Below, in pieces: positions 12,017-22,319 of a DNA stretch of 64,000 nt. The stretch is taken from assembly GCF_030272615.1 (NCBI RefSeq), contig NC_081414.1:525012137-525076136 (forward strand), read 5' to 3'. The number at the start of each line of letters is the position of its first letter. Positions within the stretch are counted from its first letter, which is position 1. The stretch comes from Cryptomeria japonica. Its lineage: Eukaryota > Streptophyta > Pinopsida > Cupressales > Cupressaceae. The notes under the pieces were generated by a model, which was not told the origin of the DNA, searched no databases, and worked only from the letters and a program-made list of their open reading frames with translations. The translations under genes were made by a program, and so were the position numbers.

Positions 12017-14677
12017 TTGGATCAAACTTATCATGATGATGTAAATGTCCAAATACAAAAACTAGAGGAGAAACTAGCTCAAGAAAATGAGATTTTGGGA
12101 CAAAGAGTGAAAAACATTGAGAAGAATAGATCACAAATGTCCAAAATGTTTCAAAAATTTCCAGGTCGAAATCCAAAGATTGAGCCAATTGATGTAAGAT
12201 CTCTTCTTGAACGATCAGACATACCAGCTCGCCTCTCCCAAATAGAGATGATGAAACAATTTCAAGAAAAGAGACAACATCAATTTCAACATTATGTGCC
12301 TCCACAACAAGAACAAGAAGGTGTTTACTATCAATCAGATTTTCAACCAATACAACCAATGGTTCAACCAATTGTTCAACATATACAACCAATACAACCA
12401 ATGGTCCAATTTCAACAATATGTCCAACCAACTATACAATGTCCTCAAATGGTTCAACCAATGGTGGAATATCAATGTCAACAACCACAACCAAACATTA
12501 AAAAACAAAGGTTGCAACACACACCAAGCCAAATTTTGAACATGTCAAACCAATTTGATCAACATCTAGTTCAAAATCAAAACATGACATCAGATCAAAA
12601 CCAACTCCTTGCCAAACAAGTTCAAATTCCAGATACAACTATGTCAAAACCTCAAAAGAAAGGTGGCTTTATTGCAATGCTCTTAAGGAAACTACCAAGT
12701 GAATTCTTTGAGGAAGATCATGATAATACAATTATGTCTAGCAATGCCTCATCCCCCCACAAACAAATTGCCTCTCCAGTGGCATCTATCCCTACACCTT
12801 TAGAAGTTTCACAAGAACCTTCCATATTGTCCTCATCAAACAATACACCCAAGGATGCAATTATCCAAGGGCTATCCATAATTGATTGCCAAGATAATCC
12901 AATTCGTGATGCACATCCTTGTCATGTTTTAGAAATACAAGACCCAATGCCACCATGCACTTTATTGCCATTACCTATTTTAGAGGACCCCATTCAAAGT
13001 CTCTCTTCCTCATGTTCAAGCATTGATTCCTTTCCAAAATCCATCACAAATGTTCAAAGTGCATTTCCTTCATGCCAAAGCATTAATCCCTTGTCACAAT
13101 CCCCCATGCATATCCAAAGTCCAACCCCATGTCAAGAGGATAATTTAGAGCATGAAGAAATGTGTCTTAAAACAGATCAAGATCAAGATCTTGAAACCTT
13201 ATCATCCCATCCAATTGTTGACCAAGACTCCATGTTCCCAGACACTCATGACGATTCCCCTATTCTTGTCCATCCTATCCAAAGTCCTATTGACACTCCA
13301 TTCCCCGAGCAAGATCAAGATATCCCAGTCCATCCAAGCCCAAATGACCCCCTTCCATTTCATGAAAAAAATGTCTTTTCAAATCCCATTGGCATTCCAC
13401 TCCCTGAGAAAGATCAAGATATCCCTTCCATCCTTTCCGATGATCCCATTAAAAGTCAAGAGCAAAGCTACTTTAAAGAGGATTCCAATGATCTTCCTCC
13501 TTGTCAAGATCAAATTATTCCTTTAAATCCTCCACAAGATCCTTTTGTTCCTCCATCTCCTTGTCTTAATGCTCCATATACATTCCAAGATCGCATTTCT
13601 TTTGATGATCCCATTATTTCTCCCATTCCATCTCTTGAAGAGCCTATCATTGAACCATGTCCACTACACAATCCTAGTCCCCCTCATGATCCTAATCTCC
13701 CTCATGATTCTAATGTGTCAGTGCAAGATGTTCATGAACCCTCGACATGCATAATGGGTTCTTCCACTTTGGTGCAATCCGATCCACTTCAAGATCTCAT
13801 TATTTCTCTCATATCATATCCACCTCATAATGGACTCGCGTCTTCTTCCCAAAGAAAAGAGTATCCTACAAGTCAAGATATTCATAAATGCAAAGTAGTA
13901 GACCTTCATGAGAAAGAACCCCTCCATATCAAAGAAGATCTTAAGGATCACGTCTACACAACTCACTCTCAAGACGTTGGTATCCCTCCATCAAAATCAA
14001 AACATAGCCCTTCCCCTTCATACCTTCCATCCATCTTAGGTCCTTATATCCCTTTGTCCTCTATGCAAGGTCAGCAAAGGCACACATCCTTGAGTAAATT
14101 CCATCCATCCAAAATAACTCCATTTCATTCATATCCATCCATGCATTCATTTCCCCCTCCAAGCAATTTGGATGCCAAGTATAAAAGTCATAAGTCTAGA
14201 AATCCACATGTATTCAAGGATCAACATGTCCAATATAATCGACATGTCAAAACAAGGAACAATATGATCTATAAAGAAAAAGAAATATCCAAAAGGCCAC
14301 AAAGGCCCACTGAGCAAAATCAAAAACAAAAGTCAAAATATATATGGGTTCCTAAATCCCTTGTGCAAGCAATGCACTCCAAGGAACCACAAAAGCATGA
14401 AAAATCAAAAACCATGTGGATCCCTAAGCAGCTTCTTGAAGCACAAAAAGAAAAATCCAACTTGGCATCCAAAATTGCTATTCCTCCATCCAAACCTCTC
14501 AAATTTGTTCCTCCATCACCTCCTTCTTCCATTTTGGGCCCTTATGTCCCAAAATCCCAAGCTATTCCTCCATCCAAATCTCACAATCTGAAATCCATTT
14601 TTCCTCCATCAGTCCATCACCCCTCAAGGTGTGTGCCAATGTCAATCTTGCCAACATTTCTATCCACTCAAGCATAG
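12017..14677 (+). CDS. Intact 886-aa Pro/Gln/Ser-rich protein of the LARD-like element, gag-like by position
   Basis: This is the only long intact ORF in the window. Residues 10-45 look like a short charged coiled coil (QKLEEKLAQENEILGQRVKN). About 105-165 is Gln-rich with repeated QPMVQ/IQPIQPM words. About 220-640 is a Pro/Ser/Asp-rich, probably disordered stretch with repeated DQD(I/L) and DPI words. The C-terminal part is basic and repeats W(V/I)PK(S/Q)L(V/L) twice and SILGPY(I/V)P twice. There is no zinc knuckle and no protease. Position between primer-binding site and 3' LTR suggests a gag-like or RNA-binding role, but I do not recognise the family. The ATG chosen is the first in the open frame; it follows a stop-rich leader. 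Being intact inside a non-autonomous element implies either recent insertion or selection. Confidence 0.75.
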   Translation: MDQTYHDDVNVQIQKLEEKLAQENEILGQRVKNIEKNRSQMSKMFQKFPGRNPKIEPIDVRSLLERSDIPARLSQIEMMKQFQEKRQHQFQHYVPPQQEQEGVYYQSDFQPIQPMVQPIVQHIQPIQPMVQFQQYVQPTIQCPQMVQPMVEYQCQQPQPNIKKQRLQHTPSQILNMSNQFDQHLVQNQNMTSDQNQLLAKQVQIPDTTMSKPQKKGGFIAMLLRKLPSEFFEEDHDNTIMSSNASSPHKQIASPVASIPTPLEVSQEPSILSSSNNTPKDAIIQGLSIIDCQDNPIRDAHPCHVLEIQDPMPPCTLLPLPILEDPIQSLSSSCSSIDSFPKSITNVQSAFPSCQSINPLSQSPMHIQSPTPCQEDNLEHEEMCLKTDQDQDLETLSSHPIVDQDSMFPDTHDDSPILVHPIQSPIDTPFPEQDQDIPVHPSPNDPLPFHEKNVFSNPIGIPLPEKDQDIPSILSDDPIKSQEQSYFKEDSNDLPPCQDQIIPLNPPQDPFVPPSPCLNAPYTFQDRISFDDPIISPIPSLEEPIIEPCPLHNPSPPHDPNLPHDSNVSVQDVHEPSTCIMGSSTLVQSDPLQDLIISLISYPPHNGLASSSQRKEYPTSQDIHKCKVVDLHEKEPLHIKEDLKDHVYTTHSQDVGIPPSKSKHSPSPSYLPSILGPYIPLSSMQGQQRHTSLSKFHPSKITPFHSYPSMHSFPPPSNLDAKYKSHKSRNPHVFKDQHVQYNRHVKTRNNMIYKEKEISKRPQRPTEQNQKQKSKYIWVPKSLVQAMHSKEPQKHEKSKTMWIPKQLLEAQKEKSNLASKIAIPPSKPLKFVPPSPPSSILGPYVPKSQAIPPSKSHNLKSIFPPSVHHPSRCVPMSILPTFLSTQA

Positions 14678-15002
14678 TTCTTCCAATACCCTATCCATTA
14701 TCCAATGCATATTTTCCATCCTTCGATCCCTTTGATCCCATCCTTTGCATAAATCCTTGCCTTAGTTTCATCTCTTTTTCCATGTCCTTATCCTACCAAC
14801 GTCTTTGAGCATACTTTCAAAGGTCATGGTCCATTTTTTTTTTCAAGGCTACTATCCAAAAAAAAAAAAAGACGCTTGAGTCCTTCTTCCATCCCCTATC
14901 ACATGTCCATCTTCTATTGAAAAAGTCAAAAAAATCAAAAAAAAAAAAAGTGAAAAAAAAGAAAAAGAAAAAAAAAAGTAAAGCAAAAATAATTCATCCA
15001 CT

Positions 15003-15070
15003 GGTGAAAACCTGGCAAACAGGCGCCTTGGGCAAGTACCATGATGAAAACCTGGCAAACAGGCATCATG
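15003..15070 (+). repeat. Twin hairpins sharing the core AAAACCTGGCAAACAGG
   Basis: The 19-base word GAAAACCTGGCAAACAGGC occurs at 15006 and 15046, 40 bp apart. Each copy has an inner CCTG/CAGG stem. The outer arms differ but still pair: GGTG with CGCC in the first, CATGATG (15040-15046) with CATCATG (15064-15070) in the second. Pairing kept with different bases hints at a selected RNA structure. Confidence 0.7.
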
Positions 15071-15726
15071 CATAATCTATGAACTTCTTGCATACCATAC
15101 TTGGGGACAGGTTTTATCCTATCACATCCTTTTGTCCTTCATTGTTCCATTATCCTATCGAACCCCTGTCATTATCCTCCATTATCCTATTGTCCCTCAT
15201 GTCCATTTCCTCTTTCCACCTTTGATCTTGACAAGGCTAAGGATCTTCATGAGCATCATGCATCTTGTTTGTAGCTTTTAGTCCATCACAGCTTTTGGTC
15301 TTTATCCATTTGCTTATTATAGCCTTTCATCCATATTCCCTGTCTTATTGCAACTTTCTGCCACTATCCCTTAGCCTACCCCGACCTTCAGTCCATGTCC
15401 CTTATCCATTCTTGGTCTTGCTTATCCTATCCATATCTTATCACTATCCATACACTCTGTTTCATTCCTTGATCTTGATCTGACATAAGGATGCAAAATT
15501 TAAACATGGTTTCAAAAACCTCTTGACATGTCCCTCATGCCATGTTCCTACTTTACATTGTCATATCCAGTCTCTTGTCCCATCACGCAATAGCCCTTGA
15601 AAATTGCATCTGTATTGTCTCCATGATAAAAGGCCTTTGTCTTCCCTCTATCCATCATCATTTCAGAAAGCCTATTTATTCACCTGTCATATTCCTTGCC
15701 TTGCTAGACATTGGGGGCAAACTCAT

Positions 15727-15905
15727 AAAAAATCTCTAAAAATAAAAAATGTCTTGAACAAAATCATAAAAATCCAAAAAAATTGAAAAATGTCTGAAAA
15801 AAATCCTAAAAATAAAAAAATGTCCTGAAATAATCCCTAAAAATCAAATAATGTCCTGAAAAAAAAATCCCTAAAAAGTCAAATAAAGTCCTGAAAAAAT
15901 GAACA
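15727..15905 (+). repeat. A-rich tandem repeat of about 32 bp
   Basis: About five imperfect copies of AATCCCTAAAAATNAAA...TGTCCTGAAAA follow one another. The word TGTC(C/T)TGAA or a variant marks each unit. It has no coding content. Confidence 0.7.
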
Positions 15906-16148
15906 AAAAAAATAAAATGAACATTGTAAGAACTCGAAAAGAAAAACAAAAAAAATCCCCTTTGTGCATAGACAGATCGCTGAGCATACCTCCAACGACA
16001 CATAATCACACATTGTGCTTTAATGTAATCACGTATTCATAGATGAACTTTTTCAATCAAACTAGACATTCAAACTGATCAAAATTGTCATATCAATCAA
16101 CCTCAAAATCATTTTTCCTGTCACTACTATCATGGGTCTTATACAGGG

Positions 16149-16198
16149 TGTGGTATGCTCAAAACCAGACTGTGTCCTGTCTTAGACAGGGTACCACA
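16149..16198 (+). repeat. Two-tier hairpin
   Basis: Outer arms TGTGGTA (16149-16155) and TACCACA (16192-16198) are perfect complements. Inside them CCTGTC (16176-16181) and GACAGG (16185-16190) form a 6-bp stem with loop TTA. It lies 720 bp before the 3' LTR. Confidence 0.65.
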
Positions 16199-16904
16199 TG
16201 TCCTGAAACCAGACAGCATGATCGTCCTATCAACACTTTCAACTTTTGACAATGAAGATCAAGATGTTTGTTTGACTTGTTGGAATTAGCGAGTCTTATC
16301 ATTTATTGATTTATCTTTGATCGTGTTGCTATGTTGCTCGATGATGTCATTGAGTGATTTAGAGTGACCGGGATGGTTCATGGTCCCTTTCTTTTTTGTT
16401 GTGATTGCTGTTTGTGGAATGATTGTTACAAACTGGGGCAACTATATCCTTGGGTGTCTGTGATAAGTACGTTCACTTGGTGAACGCCGCACATACCTCG
16501 ACCCTTGATGTATGCACCCTAGGATGCTTCACTCATTCCTTGTGTGCGATGTGTCTATCTTTTGCAAATGGGGTTGCGTTTCAGCTCTGGCCTTCAATGC
16601 CATGATGCTCTGCATCCGCTTTGCTACATTAAATAAAGGTTCTCACCTAATTTTGTGCATTTGTGAAAGCAATTTTTTCTTCATCTCTAACTGTCCTTTG
16701 TCTAATTTCTTCTTACTAACATTTCTTCCATCAGTCTTGGCAGTCCGTTCGATCCTATCATGTTCTATCATTCTTATCAATCAATTGGCCTCTTTTCTGG
16801 ATGTTTCCGGCCAATTCCTCGAGGGGGCATGCATATGTCATTGTCATTGTCTAGGGCATTTTCATTATTGTTCTTTGAAACAACGCTTAATATCACATTG
16901 TCTC

Positions 16905-16918
16905 AAAGAGGGGCAAAA
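16905..16918 (+). promoter_or_regulatory. Polypurine tract of the LARD-like element
   Basis: AAAGAGGGGCAAAA lies directly against the TG of the 3' LTR. Such purine runs prime plus-strand synthesis in LTR elements. Confidence 0.8.
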
Positions 16919-18418
16919 TGTAGACGTCTAAAACTGGTCAACGCTTGCGGAGTCATATTCTAACATTGGCGCATTGCCTTATTTTAGGTTTTTGCATCGC
17001 ATTAACATTTCTTCTATGTTGCGTACTTGGTCTTTATCATTTGCGAGCATCGAGTCCTTCTGCATTCTTCATTTGTCTCGCTTTCGAATTTGGTCTTGTC
17101 GATAACAATCTTCAGTCATGATTTTGATCGATCTTATCCTGTCGCATCAATGTGTGTGTTAATTTGTCATCATTTTGGACATCATCAATCCTAATTAGGG
17201 TTTTGTCCTCTTTTCAATCTTGGAATCTTGCGATCGATTCGTCATTGATCCTTGTCCTCTGATCAAATTGTCATCAATCTTGTCGTCTTGCGATCGATAT
17301 GTCATCGATCATTGACATTTTCAATCTTGTCGCTTTGCGATCGATTTGTCATCGATCATTGTCATTTTCAATCTTGTCATTTTGCGATCGATTTGACATC
17401 GATTGTCGTCCTTCATGTCAATTTGGATCAATTACTCATTGTTCCTCATCAATTGGCGCATTTATCAATCAAATCGTTTGTCAACATTGGTCCTTTGTTA
17501 GTCAGAATCATGATCGAATCGGCATCAATTATCTTTTGTCAAAACCTAATTGTCATCCTTGCATTTCTAATTCATCTTCTAGGGTTTCATGATTTATTCA
17601 TTTAACCTTGTTTGTCATTTCTCCCTCTAGGTTAAATAGTTTATTTATCCTAAGTCTTCTTGTCACAATTAAATGTTTATTTAATTGGCTAACTAATTCT
17701 TCCCTCTTTGTGAATTAATTAATAAATGAAAAAATTGTTAATTAATTCACTTAATTCCTAATTTCCTCATTTTCTAAATTTCTTAATTTTCTAATTTTCA
17801 TCAATTTTCTAATTTCCTAATTTCTAATTCATCTAATTTTCAATTTTCTCCTATATTTCTCCTAATTTCATGGGAATGACATAGCAAATTTGTCATAATT
17901 TGTCATAATTGACAATCAATCAATATTGACATAGAAATTTGTCATAATTTTGTCAAAATTATCAATCAATCAATTTTTCATAGAAAGTGCAAATTTGTCA
18001 TAATTTGTCATGTTTGTCATTCTTGATTTGCAATTTCCATTCAAATCTCTTCATGCTAATATTGTCATTTCTCCAATTTGTCTATAAATTGGATGAATTT
18101 CTTCAATCAAAGCCCCTGGTCGAATCAATCACGCTTCTAGTATTCTTGCGCTATCGTCTTGTCTACTTGCTTTCATCTCATGCATATGCACTTGTAGGTG
18201 AGATCCACAAAAAAAAAGCTATTTGAAGGAGAAAGAAGGACAATGGAGACACATGAAGGAGAAATCTGCATTTGGTTTGCTTAGATTTCATTTAGAATGT
18301 CTTGTCTTCATGTTTTCATTGAGTGTAATTAGGATTGTTATCGTTGCAATTGAGTTTTCGTGATTGAACTAGGCTAATGTTAACACTGCTTTGATGATTT
18401 CCACATTTCCTATCTACA
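16919..18418 (+). repeat. 3' LTR of the LARD-like element
   Basis: 1500 bp, TGTAGACGTC to TATCTACA, followed by the AATAT duplication. It is close to the 5' LTR over its length but has an extra segment of about 60 bp near 17955-18010. Short ORFs inside both LTRs are copies of each other and carry no known domain. Confidence 0.9.
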
Positions 18419-18423
18419 AATAT
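18419..18423. repeat. Target-site duplication AATAT, right copy
   Basis: Exact repeat of 8316-8320 directly after the 3' LTR. Confidence 0.85.
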
Positions 18424-20202
18424 AAGTGACCTTCCTTGGTTATTAATGGACCAACAAAGCAATTCTATAAAAGAAGTCATACAAAAAATTTGATTTCCCA
18501 TAGGATTTGCTATGAACATAAACAATCTCATATCAAAGAAAAGTGAATTTGGGCCAGGGATGAAAATGCATGATTGACATATCTGCATTAAGGTAATTCA
18601 TGTTCTTGTGTTTTTACTATATATTTGTATACTGCACACGTACTTTTAATTGTATTATGTTAGAAAAAATGAAAAGATAATTTTATAATTGTTGCATTAT
18701 GTTCTACCTCTATCTCTCCCAGATGACTTCGACAATAATGTCAAGCAAGTCATATACGATCTTGGAAAATACATGAGGTAAGTAGTGATATTTGTTCAAT
18801 TTGTTGTATAGATATTATATTTGCGATTTGTTTTACATGTTATGTAATATATTTTTTTGCGTCTTGAATATCTTGTAGGTGGTTGTCATGTAAAGAAATC
18901 CATAGAGAAGATATAAAATATTGGAAGAGAAAAATTCCTCATCTAATGTGTGAAATGTAAAAGTGTCTACCTTCAACTTTTTTCAATGCACAAGAACACT
19001 ACATCATACACCAAGTTGAGGAGATTGAATTGTGTGGACCTATACACACTAGGTCAATGTGGATGGTTGAGAGGTAATTGAAATTTTTGAAGGCTTTGGT
19101 TTGACAAAGAGCACATCTTGAGGGTTCTATGGTGGAGGGATATATGGTATACTAGACTATGGTGTACATTTCTGAATATCTTCCTAAGTTTGTAGCAAAG
19201 ATCCACGTGGATCGCATTTGGGTTCCCAACCCCATTAACAAATTTGAAGGGGAGTACTTGATGGGGAAAGGTAGATTGAGGAAAGTGAGAGACAATAATA
19301 AGATGTTATTGTAGTTAATTAATTCTTAATCTTCAAAATAAATTGGTTGTAAGACGTCTATTTATTTTTTGTACAGTTGGTCGAGAGTGGGATGCACTAG
19401 ATTTGTATATTGCAAACAATCTTGATTGGATGATGATATGGATTGAACGTTGTCAAAATTTTGATCGCACATTAACATGGGAAGGTGTGGCTTCATTGGT
19501 TAAATAAGCTCATCGTAATGGAGATTCCAATGTTACGCAAAGGGAAATTGATTTAGCATATGGTTTAAGAGATAATAAAGTACATATAAATTTATTAATC
19601 ACCCATATGTTTATCAACTCACGATGCAATAATTTTTACATGCTTGACATATCATAGGTCAAACACCACAATGCTATGTGCTGTAATGGTCATAAATTTC
19701 GCATCAAAAAGTTGGATGACATGAAGAAAACTTGTGATTTTGGGATAACTGCAGTCTTTGAGGTGACAAATATTTCATTGAGAAATGACATACATCCTCA
19801 AGAGTCTCAAAATAGATACTATGGCATTTTGGATGATATACTTGAGTGCGACTTTAATTCCTTCAAATTAATTTTGTTCGTTGTCAAATGGTATAGGCTA
19901 CAATTGAATAAAAATGATCTTGATAGAACTATTATTGAACATGCTAATGGTTTTACAATGGTTAATACAAGGTCATTTGAACCAGTTGGGGATGAGCCCT
20001 ATGTTCTTCCAAGCCAATGTGAGCAAGTATTTTATTAAGAGGTTCCACATAAATTGGGTTGGTCATTTGTTGTTAGATATGATCCAAGAGGAAGGCCGAT
20101 AAAGTATAATGTGATGGAAGAAGAAGATACCAAAGGAGTAGAAGATGATGTAGACGATGATCACGATCGACAGTTACTCGATGATGATGATGATGAAGAA
20201 GC

Positions 20203-20237
<35 letters not shown>

Positions 20238-20358
20238 GTGATGGTGATGGTGATGGTGGTGGTGATGGTAATGATGGTGATGGTGATGGTGATGGTGATG
20301 GTGATGGTGATGGTGATGGTGATGGTGATGGTGATGGTGATGGTGATGGTGGTGGTGG

Positions 20359-20389
<31 letters not shown>

Positions 20390-20425
20390 GATGATGATGG
20401 TCATGATGATGAATGGAATATATAA
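18424..20425 (+). pseudogene. CACTA TNP2 transposase, downstream part with DUF4216-like C-terminus
   Basis: The frame resumes with SDLPWLL after the LTR insertion. Canonical introns are visible: donor GTAAGT at 18778, acceptor TTGTAG before 18879, and further GT/AG pairs around 19316/19379 and 19577/19659. Conserved TNP2 blocks follow: KEIHREDIKYW, FFNAQEHYIIHQVEEIELCG, HTRSMWMVER, EGSMVEGYMVY, ISEYLPKF, FEGEYLMGKGRLRK. From about 19790 a DUF4216-like domain reads YYGILDDILE, then LFVVKWY, EPYVLPSQCEQVFY and LGWSFVVRYDPRGR; this domain commonly ends plant CACTA transposases. The end is an Asp/Gly tract. At least six in-frame stops make it defective. Residues before VHDFF are not in the window. 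Confidence 0.85.
20188..20412 (+). repeat. GAT/GGT microsatellite encoding an Asp/Gly tail
   Basis: Runs of GAT, then about 15 units of GGTGAT, then GAT again. In the transposase frame this gives poly-Asp, (Asp-Gly)n and poly-Asp before a stop. Frames giving poly-Met or poly-Ile are artefacts of the repeat. Confidence 0.9.
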
Positions 20426-20611
20426 GGTATGCGATTAGTATATTATCTATTTAATATTAATTTCTTGATAGAATTTTTTTTGACTTATATGGTTACATTA
20501 TTAATTCATTATGTTTTGAATTCTAATGCCTTTACATAATTAATTCATGATGCACCTTTTAATGTTTTTAATTCATGTTCCATGACCTCTAGCAAGTCTT
20601 TATAGTAGAAC

Positions 20612-21413
20612 TATGCCACCCCGAGGAGATGGAGATAAGGAGGGTGACTATTTATGTGACATTTTTTAAACTTTGTGTTTATTTATGGAATTTGGATTGT
20701 TTATTAGCTATGTGATGGATGTTCATTTAAAATACATATGTGATGGATTACATGTTTATGATGATACATGTGACATTTTTTTAACTTTGTGTTTATTTAT
20801 AGAATGTGGATTGTTTATTACCTATGTGATGGATGGTGATTTATGATACATATGTGATTGATTACATGTTTATGATGACACATATGTGATGATAATTATG
20901 ATGCTCAATTAAATATATGATGATACATCATGTGATGCTTATGATACATTTGTATTTATTATTTTTCAACTTACAAATGTAATTCTTATGATGCTCAATT
21001 GATGGTGTTGATTACATGTATAGTCCTTGTGTGATGCTGTCACCCTTGGTGGGAACAGGTCATTGACTATAGACATCGTCAACCCTTTAGTTGAGGATCC
21101 TGCATAGTATACATAAAGTAAAGGTAAGGAATTAAAAAAATTACAATGATTATGATGACAACATGTTTTTTTTTATTTAATACTCTTTTTGTCTACAAAG
21201 TTCGTGTTGTGTAATATGTAATTTTTAGCTAGCATAAGATAATTGAATTACATGTGTAGGAACCTGAACCCCTTTGACAAGGATCCTGGACAGTCTCATG
21301 GATCGATAGGTATAAGACAATACACCCTATAGAAAAAAATTATTTTTTAAAAATTACTTGGAAAACAAACTTCCTCAGTTTTTCAAACCTCGACGTTAAT
21401 ACAGTTATCAACA
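20612..21413 (+). pseudogene. Probable first exons of the SET-bearing CACTA gene
   Basis: An ATG at 20612 opens MPPRGDGDKE, similar in style to the basic Gly/Arg-rich starts of CACTA accessory proteins. Exon-like pieces follow in AT-rich, intron-like DNA. Two of them, near 21082-21110 and 21265-21300, encode the related words NPLVEDPA and NPFDKDPG, which suggests a duplicated exon. The first contains a stop. Joining these to the SET exon is an inference from order and strand; no transcript is available. Confidence 0.35.
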
Positions 21414-22319
21414 CTTGAGGCCCTAGTTGGACTTATTCAAATTTTAATCTCAACATCAACTTTAGGGATGACTTCTTCATCAACATTACCCTCATTTGCA
21501 AAATATCTCTCTCATTACCAACTAACTCTCTCATTTGATGGAGTGCAGGTACCACCAAATAAGTATTTGTCAGATGTGTCTTCCTCGAGTGAAGGAAATG
21601 CAGGAATAGAAAATGAAAGTGAGACATGTAGTAGGTCTACAATAGGAAGATCAACTAGAGGTCAAAATATTAGAAGAAAATTCAATAAATTCATGAAATT
21701 TTTCCTTGCTTAAGGGGGGTCATGTTATTATGATGATGAGACCAAAGGCGACATTGAGGTGCCCTTGAGGTACAAACATCTACAAAAACAATGGGTACCT
21801 AAGGAACTTCCTCCAATAAACACTGGTTTTTGTGTTAATGATAGGATATATTGCATAGCACCTTTGTCGTTAGATGGTTTGGGCCTATTTTCCATGGACA
21901 TCATAAAGATCTGTTACAACAAAGTTGCTGAATTGATGGAGTTTGTCGGACCTTGTTACAATTACAATAATTGGATGCAGATTGTTCAATATAAAAAAAG
22001 TATGCATAGGTATGCACTGTCAAAAAATTATATACAACAGAAAGCTAATGATCAAAGTAAACAAGTGGATGTATACATTGATGGAAGGCCAAAAGTAACA
22101 TGGAATATTGCAATTTTTATAAATAGTACGCGACCTGGGTCGACTAATAAACAACCCAATTGCATATTTGAGGTGCACAAGGGAAAACATGTATTCGTAT
22201 GTGCGATAAAATCAATAAGTGCAGGGGAAGAGCTTCTAATCGATTACAATTTGAATCATATAGATACATACAAAGTTACTATCATGGGGGTGGTACGTAC
22301 TATATACCATTTAAATTAA
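21414..22319 (+). pseudogene. SET-domain exon (histone-methyltransferase-like) inside the CACTA transposon
   Basis: A single frame runs from about 21414 to 22319, broken only by a TAA at 21711. After a Ser-rich lead and a basic patch (STRGQNIRRKFNKF), residues encoded from about 21870 read DGLGLFSMDI and MEFVGPCYNYNNWM, then HRYAL, YIDGRPKVTWNIAIFINS, PNCIFE, KHVFVCAIKSI and GEELLIDYN. This matches the SET fold: the N-I-x-x-F-I-N and P-N-C blocks bind S-adenosylmethionine and the target lysine, and GEELLIDY holds the catalytic Tyr. The usual NHSC is replaced by NSTRPGSTNKQPNC, a longer loop. SET enzymes methylate lysines, often on histone H3. The exon lies between the TNP2/DUF4216 gene and a TNP1-like C-terminal block, all on the plus strand. 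Whether it was ever active is unknown. Confidence 0.75.

Larger units (their letters stand above)
14678..16904 (+). other. Trailer region of the LARD-like element
   Basis: About 2.2 kb with no convincing ORF. It has poly-A-rich stretches (14863-14990), twin hairpins (15003-15070), an A-rich tandem repeat (15727-15905) and a two-tier hairpin (16149-16198). The pol genes of an autonomous element would be expected here and are absent. Confidence 0.6.
8321..18418 (+). mobile_element. Complete 10.1-kb LTR element without pol (LARD-like)
   Basis: The element has two LTRs (8321-9771 and 16919-18418) and is flanked by AATAT duplications. A putative primer-binding site follows the 5' LTR and a purine tract precedes the 3' LTR. 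The 7.1-kb interior has no protease, reverse transcriptase, RNase H or integrase that I can find in any frame. It holds one intact 886-codon ORF, long leader and trailer regions, and several structured repeats. It must have been mobilised by enzymes from another element. The term LARD (large retrotransposon derivative) fits, though most LARDs lack a long intact ORF. It sits inside a TNP2 transposase gene. A solo LTR of the same family occurs at 35627-37186. Confidence 0.85.

Noticed and set aside
20157-20438. Poly-Met and poly-Ile ORFs over the GAT/GGT repeat
   Set aside because: Frame artefacts of a microsatellite; the acidic frame continues the transposase.
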